NCBI GenBank assembly: GCA_963573315.1
Contig: OY752143.1
Coordinates: 2,542,001 to 2,606,000 of the forward strand
DNA: 64,000 nt
Source: Entomortierella parvispora
Taxonomy: Eukaryota > Mortierellomycota > Mortierellomycetes > Mortierellales > Mortierellaceae
Direction of reading: 5' to 3'
Part shown: piece by piece, positions 58,142 through 64,000 of the stretch
Numbering within the stretch: position 1 is the stretch's first letter
Layout of the letters: each line of letters starts with the position of its first letter
Notes under the pieces: generated by a model
Seen by the model: only the letters and a program-made list of their open reading frames with translations
Databases searched by the model: none
Told to the model about the DNA's origin: nothing
Made by a program: the position numbers and the translations under genes

Positions 58142-59721
58142 ATGCAAGCTGACGAGAATTCTTTCCAAGAAGGCGCCCAGGATCCACGCGCCCAAGTTAG
58201 CACCAGTAACAACAACAATCACAGCGACAATGAGGACGCCCACGATGAAGCGATTGACAATTATAGAAGGGACAAAAGTCAAAATGGAACACAAATTCAC
58301 CCTTTCGTGAGCCCGCGACATGACCGAGGTCCCTTTGCTGATACTGCCGCTGTCGCTGTTTATACCGATTCGGACGGCAATGGACATACAACAACAGAAG
58401 AACAGGACGATGTGGGTCCTTTGATCAACGATGCCAGGCAAAGCTTTATGAAACGTGGAGAGGATGGACTACACCGTCCTCTGCTTCAGGATGGCGCGAG
58501 TAGTCCAGGCCCACCCTACAGAGTGAACCATCAGAATTCGTACGAAGAAGAGGACGAGGAGGCCGAGGCCGCTGTATATATTAATCGTCGCAATCCTCGC
58601 AGCTTCCTTCATCGCCCTCATCTCGCGGAAGATGAACAAAGACTCCTGCCCTCGACAAATTCTAACACCAACACTCGCTCCACACACGCCAATACCAGCA
58701 AAAACAATTACAATTCTTACTCCAACACAGGTTCCAACACCGCCGCGACAAGCAACCACCTTTCGTCGAGATCTGCACACTCAGACATGTCACCATTGTA
58801 CGCGAAAGGAATTCCGATGAAGTATCCTACTCTTCCACTGACAGACCCCGCCCCATCGAGCACTGCCCCTTCGGTAACTTCCCAAGCGGACTCGGACGAG
58901 GCATTGGTCAAAAAGAATGCTCTGGCAGACGCTGGCTCTACGAATGTTCTGGGCCACGGTAGTTCATCCTCATTCGCAGATGCGAGTCGCTCGTTTGAGG
59001 CTAGCCCTCCCTATCCACCTCGCATGATCATAACGATGAACGCCAATGACCGTCCTGCCTGCTATAGTGCTATCGTCGACCCACTGCATTCTCCAAATTC
59101 TGATGAGAAACGTTGCCGCATCTGTCTTGATGGCGATAACGAATCAGAGCTGGGTCGCCTGATCTCCCCTTGCCTCTGCAAGGGTTCTTCACGTTACATT
59201 CATCTAAAGTGTCTGGAACGATGGAGAGCAATGTCTCCGCGAAAGGAGTCGTTTTATCGATGTGATACTTGTCATTACCACTACTCATTCTCGAGACCGT
59301 GGGTGGCCAAGGCGTTGGACCAGGCATGGTTTCCCCATGTGGTGACTGTGCTTCTTATGGTCATCATGATTTATGGTCTAGGCTGGGTCGGTAGAGTGCT
59401 CTACGACAGGAACCTTTGGCACTGGAAGGATATATTCCGTCAAGGAGTTGACCTGCCGCCGACGAACCGGACCCGGGTGATGGGATTGGATGGTCCGGAA
59501 TATCTGTTTGGCTTGGTATGGCTCGCCGTTTTGGGGTTGGTGTTCGGGTGCATTGCCTTAACCTTTGGCTCTATAACGGAACGGTCAGGATCAGGAGGCG
59601 GTTGCAATGGTAGTGGATGCTTTTTCGTCGATTGTGGAAGCAGTGGAGGCGATGGCGACGTTTTTGCTGTTGTGTGCCTCGTCATGCTGGTGATTGCTGG
59701 GTAAGCCTTATTTTTGTACCC

Positions 59722-59768
<47 letters not shown>

Positions 59769-60138
59769 CACACATCTCAATTTTAATTCTCCCTTCTCCC
59801 CTCCTTCCTCCTTGATCTTGTTCCTCCCACTCTTCCCTCCCCCCCTCCCCCCGTTTTCCTTGCCTACTTGTTTATGATCCCCGCTTTTTACTTTGCCATT
59901 TTGCAAGGATCTTGCGGACTAAATTTTTCTCGCGATTTTTTTTTATAGAACTCTGGCAGCCTTCGTTGGAATTTACCTTTTGATATCGGAATTGATAGCA
60001 AAGGCCCTTGCAAATATGAAAGATGTAAGTTTCTACCTGTTGCTATGGGTGCTTTCGACCAAAACGAACCCTACTTCCCAACTAATTGCGACCGTTGCAC
60101 TTTCTTTCCTCTCAAAGACGATCCTTAAAGTTGGATAA
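58142..60138 (+). CDS. RINGv (MARCH-like) membrane E3 ligase, copy 2
   Basis: Exons 58142-59700, 59949-60024, 60118-60138; 551 aa. From about residue 290 it aligns with copy 1: EKRCRICLDGD, LGRLISPCLCKGSSRYIHL, CDTCHYHYSFSRPWVAKAL, then matching membrane segments and a final short exon (TILKVG). The difference is an N-terminal extension of over 200 residues rich in Asn, Ser, Thr and acidic stretches (for example EEEDEEAEAA). Motif MKYP near the middle recalls DPMKYP at the start of copy 1, suggesting that the shared ancestral N-terminus begins there. An in-frame stop directly before the ATG supports the start. Confidence 0.88.
59725..59763. repeat. CT dinucleotide microsatellite in RINGv-2 intron 1
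   Basis: About 19 TC units, 25 bp inside the intron. Confidence 0.95.
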
Positions 60139-60421
60139 GCCGCTTGGCATCAAAATAAAGTATATGAACATTCACGTAGCTGGTGGCAACGAAATGAGCC
60201 GATTGTAAAAAAAACTACACTTGCAACTGAGTATATGTATTGTTCTCATTCAGGCAAAGTATTAATGGGCCTAGATTACTTTATCGCGAGAAAATAATCT
60301 AACAAAAGGTGGCCTTTTATCTTTTATGTATTCTATTACCTCTGCACCTCTACAAGCCCAAGTCAATTACGGCCAAAGAGGGAGGTGGGGAAGAGGGCTG
60401 TTGCTGTTGTTGGACCAATCA
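60139..60421. other. Convergent gap RINGv-2 / ITC1
   Basis: 283 bp of 3' UTR sequence, no other feature. Confidence 0.4.
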
Positions 60422-62975
60422 TTACTTGTTGAGTTTGTTGACATAGCCCAAGAAACCCTCAGAAGCCTGGACGGTTTTGGTCCTGGTACTTCGGCGATTT
60501 TGCTCTCGTTGCACCTGGTTCACAAGGTCCTGATGGCGACGCTGCATGCCTCCGACAATCGCATCATATTGCCTTTCGATCGCGCTAATCAAGCTGTGCT
60601 CACGAACACCCTTCGCATTCAACCACATCAACAACTGGTCAATCTGTTCACCAAAACACAAGAGAATAGATTAGTATGAAAGTATGAATGAGTCACCCTA
60701 GTTATTCGTCACAACGACGACGATGACGGGAAAAGGATCATTACCTGCTCAGGCTCACTATAATAGCTCCAGTGAGACGACATGTGTTCCACAGCCTTGG
60801 TCTCGTCCAAGAATGTCTGCGACGACCCGTTGGTCAGAGCACCTGTACCACCATTGCCAGCATGGTGATGATTCGCCTTGACATCTGCTTCATCATCTGT
60901 ATCGTTCTCGCGCTCCTTCTCCAGCAATAGCTTCTTCTCCTTCGCAGCTTCCTTGGCTGCCTTTTCGGCGGTGATCCCGCGAATGATTTCAGACTCTTGA
61001 ATCTTAAACAGCTCGTTCAATCCACAGGAGGGGTCCTCGAAAGCTTGCCTCTTCAGGGTCCGCTCCTTATCTTCTCGAGTCCTCATCGTCTCGAGGTCCA
61101 AAAACGACGGCGATTGAACATAAAGTCGATCGGTGGCATGCGCCATCGTGATTCCATCAAAGTACCAATACTGGTTAAAGAATCGATCCTTGCCCAGAGG
61201 CCTGACCCGTGCAATTGCATATCGCTGTGTATCCCGATCCACCTGGTCCTCTTTCCGGGCCAGAGCCTGCTCCTGATCCATCAACTTCTTCTTGGCATCC
61301 AGACGCAACTTTTGCTCTGCAGACTTGGCCTTTGAAAGAGCCTTCCGGCGCTGAAGGTCTTGAGCACGACGCGCCTCCTCTTGCTCACGCTCCTGTTGTT
61401 GACGCCTGAGCTTTTCCTGTCGAGATTCCGTACGGGTAAGACTTTCTTTGCTCTCTTTGCTCTCTGTGTCACTGTCGATCTCGGCTGACTTTGGCGTGGT
61501 CACGGCGCTGGGTGCTTCTGAAGTGGAGTCTGTGGTTTTTGGTTCTGTAGAATCTTGACGCTCAAACTCTGCCCTTTCTGCTTGCCTAGAGACGAAATGG
61601 AGAGATGAGGTTGGTTCCCAGATGTTAGTTACACGGCCCACAAATCTTCGGTCATCCAGAACTATAACAGTAGGTGGGCTAGTCAACTTACAATCGCCGG
61701 CGCTCCTTGTTCAGCTCAAATTTCTCCAAACGAAGCTCCTTCAGTTGCTCACGACATTGCTCCATATAACTTCTATTTAATTTGAATAAATGGCAGTTAG
61801 GAACATATCAATCACAAACGTCATGTTCTTGAAAACACCATCATACCTGATTGCGCTGGTTCCAGAGGCAGTTTCCACCAAAAAGACAAGAATGCGGACC
61901 TTGTCTTCATAGGGCAGGGTTGGATAAAGAAACTCCACGTCGTCCTTGGTGGTAGTGTCGTTGGGTACAAGGTGATTCAATACGCGATCAACGGTTGGAA
62001 TAGCGTCAAAGGAGCCCAACTAAGGTAAAATGGCACGAGTAAGCACTTGTTAGAAACATCATTTCTCCTCTGAAGCTTAGGTGCTTGATCCCTTTCCTCC
62101 CATAAGGCTCTTACCTCGTTGATAAGTCCCACCAAGACTGCCTCCCACCCTTGCCTGGATGATGAAACCTGCTTCTCGTCCCAACTCTGTCCCACAACAA
62201 CAACTCTCTCGTTGATAGGACGATGTGGTTGCTTTTGGCGCTGCTGCACAAAGTCATCATGGCCTCCAACAGAAAATTCGCCATCATCTGAGGTGTTGCC
62301 ATCATCATCTGTCATCACACTGTTCTCTCTGTCCTCACGAGTTCCCGCTGTGGTGGCTCCCGAAGTAGTTGCGAAAATCGGCTTGGCGATGCCTTTGAGT
62401 CTGTCCTGAATGATAACGTTCATGAGCGTTGAGTGGTACTCGGAAATCATAACACTTGGGTGCTGGATGTCGGTGTGTGAGAGGGAGTCTTGAAGATCCT
62501 TAAATCCAAAAGGCGACAGCTTCAGCGGCGTGCTATTAATTAATCAGATATCCTCGCATTAGACGTTGTCCAGGATCATTTCGGATTGAGTCCCTCACCC
62601 AGCCAAGCACAAAAGTTTACCTGAAAGAGTTTAGGAACTGCCACGCCATAATGACATCCTCAAAACATTCCTGGGGCACAGAGCTCTCTTTGGCAGCAGT
62701 CGGCCGGACAGCAATGCGGTTCTCGTCCGACACCTTGGTAATCAACTTTTGGTCCAAATCAAGATCTTCGATGGGATACTTGATAGTTTTTGTCTCCACG
62801 ACCACGGGAACAGCCTCCGTAGATGATTCCTTTGCTTTGTCTGCTGCCTCCTTCTTGGCTTTTTTGAGGGCTGCAAGCTCTGGAGCTGGATCAGTTGGCG
62901 TCTATAAAATTCCGTGAATTCCAGTGTATTAAACATTAGCAGCTTTACGAGACTTGATCCACTTCCCTCCTCCTA

Positions 62976-63013
<38 letters not shown>

Positions 63014-64000
63014 TCGCTTTTAGATATCCCATATAGATACCTTTCTCTTGTTGATTTTTGAGATTGCTCGGTTTCGTGCTTCATTGAGGTCGGAAGGTAG
63101 CTTTGTCTCCACGTCATACTTTTTGCAGAGGGATGGCTACGTTTTCAAAGAAACAGTAGAGAGTGCAAAAAAGGAGATCAGAAGATGTTTGGATTTGGTT
63201 GAATCAACAAATATGTGTCCAAATATTGCATGTACCTTGACCATCCATGGCGCCCCAATGTAACTCTCTTTTGTCGCACATTCGCGAATATACTTCCTGA
63301 GAATATTCTTGTTGAATGCCAGGCGATCACGACTATCCATTGTGAACATGTTGTAATCCGTGAGTACGATAGTCTCCATGACACCATTCGACCTTTGAGT
63401 TTTCGCATGTCCGATCCAAGTCAATACCTCAATAGTGAGCAATCCACGACTCTCTCCATATCTGGGATGCCTCTGCCTTTTTGATCCAGAACCTGTACAA
63501 GATACTGGCCAGGCGCCTCAGGCTCCTCTGCTCCATCCTGAACTGTTGTCCATTCGTCTTCAGGGAGTACTTTCCTGATGATCGCGCTGTAACTACAAAT
63601 CATGAAAAAAGTCATGCAAAGGAATTAGGACCATTTTCAGGACATAGATCGTAAGAACTCATCTACCTTGTCCCTCCATAGCTCACTTACGCAGATCCAT
63701 CCCACGAGACGTTCACGGGCTCATTGAGATAATACAAGTTCTTGAACTTCGAGTACGCATCTTCTACAACGCCATCGATTCTGGCTGTCTCTGAAAAGGA
63801 AATGTTCCGAAATCAAATATTCATGCCAGGTAGATCGAGCAAAGGAGATTTTTTTGGAGAGACGTTAGTGCGGTTACCTCCGTCGATCTTTCTCTTTGTC
63901 TTTTGTAGCCTCGCCGACTAGACAAACTAACAAAGACACTGAACCCTGGAAGCTAAAAAGTTACTTACGGAACTGAACAAATTGAAGCAGGGGTTTTCGA
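60422..64000 (-). CDS. ITC1: Itc1/ACF1-type ISWI chromatin-remodelling subunit (5' end beyond window)
   Basis: Accessory subunit of ISW2-type remodelers. Visible exons: >64000-63969, 63790-63691, 63592-63428, 63392-63236, 63136-63041, 62901-62621, 62532-62115, 62019-61847, 61772-61692, 61585-60745, 60643-60422; about 855 residues, phases consistent. The first 40 residues seen are the end of the WAC region (PLLQFVQF, EDAYSKFKNLYY). GAPWMVKPSLCKKYDV follows; the DDT domain lies in exons 62901-62115 (EDVIMAWQFLNSF, PFGFKDLQDSL, MISEYHSTLMNVI); WHIM1 in 62019-61692 (YPTLPYEDKVRILVFL); WHIM2/WSD in 61585-60422 (RPLGKDRFFNQYWYFDG, SSHWSYYSEPEQ, LMWLNAKGVREH). A long charged coiled coil separates WHIM1 and WHIM2. 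No PHD finger or bromodomain, as in other fungal Itc1 proteins. Confidence 0.92.
62979..63009. repeat. CT dinucleotide microsatellite in an ITC1 intron
   Basis: About 15 CT units in the intron 63040-62902. Confidence 0.9.

Overview
The window is nuclear DNA of a filamentous fungus of an early-diverging lineage, most likely Mucoromycota and perhaps Mortierellomycotina. Evidence: compact genes with many short GT-AG introns, pyrimidine-rich leaders, fungal families (WOPR regulator, Itc1-type ISWI subunit, Dug2), and a gene set unusual for Dikarya but expected in zygomycete-type fungi (ferritin, GDP-mannose 4,6-dehydratase for GDP-fucose, a FYVE/SAP/RING E3 ligase). Placement is inferred from gene content only.

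Layout. 1-10.3 kb: DUG2 (minus, running off the left edge), a hexokinase and a DH-PH RhoGEF. 11.7-12.7 kb: a secreted GPI-anchor-like protein. 13.6-17 kb: REV7/MAD2L2 and eIF3g, divergently transcribed. 17.4-19.4 kb: inositol-3-phosphate synthase. 21.9-24.8 kb: a TAG-type 3-methyladenine glycosylase convergent with GDP-mannose 4,6-dehydratase. 25.2-26.9 kb: a WOPR (Gti1/Pac2/Wor1) regulator with a 6.7 kb gene-free upstream region. 33.6-40.7 kb: ferritin, a large TBC RabGAP and a secreted double-DPBB protein. 42.3-48.1 kb: a DUF1771-Smr protein, an RNF34/rififylin-like E3, an RBBP4/Msi1-like WD40 chaperone and EMC6. 48.35-54.73 kb: a complete, apparently young Ty3/gypsy LTR retrotransposon. 54.9-64 kb: ALYREF/Yra1, two tandem RINGv (MARCH-like) membrane ligases, and ITC1 running off the right edge.

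Most genes are unrelated housekeeping functions: chromatin (RBBP4, ITC1), mRNA export and translation (ALYREF, eIF3g), DNA repair (REV7, TAG), sugar and wall metabolism (HXK, INO1, GMD, DPBB), and membrane quality control (EMC6, RINGv). All exon structures were rebuilt by hand from splice signals, reading phase and family conservation. Four of about 71 introns use GC-AG ends.

The most unusual object is the retrotransposon. Its two 418-bp LTRs look identical, it carries an intact single-frame gag-pol whose Gag begins with hydrophobic segments, and it has an extra 192-codon ORF between pol and the 3' LTR. It sits in the shared promoter of EMC6 and ALYREF.
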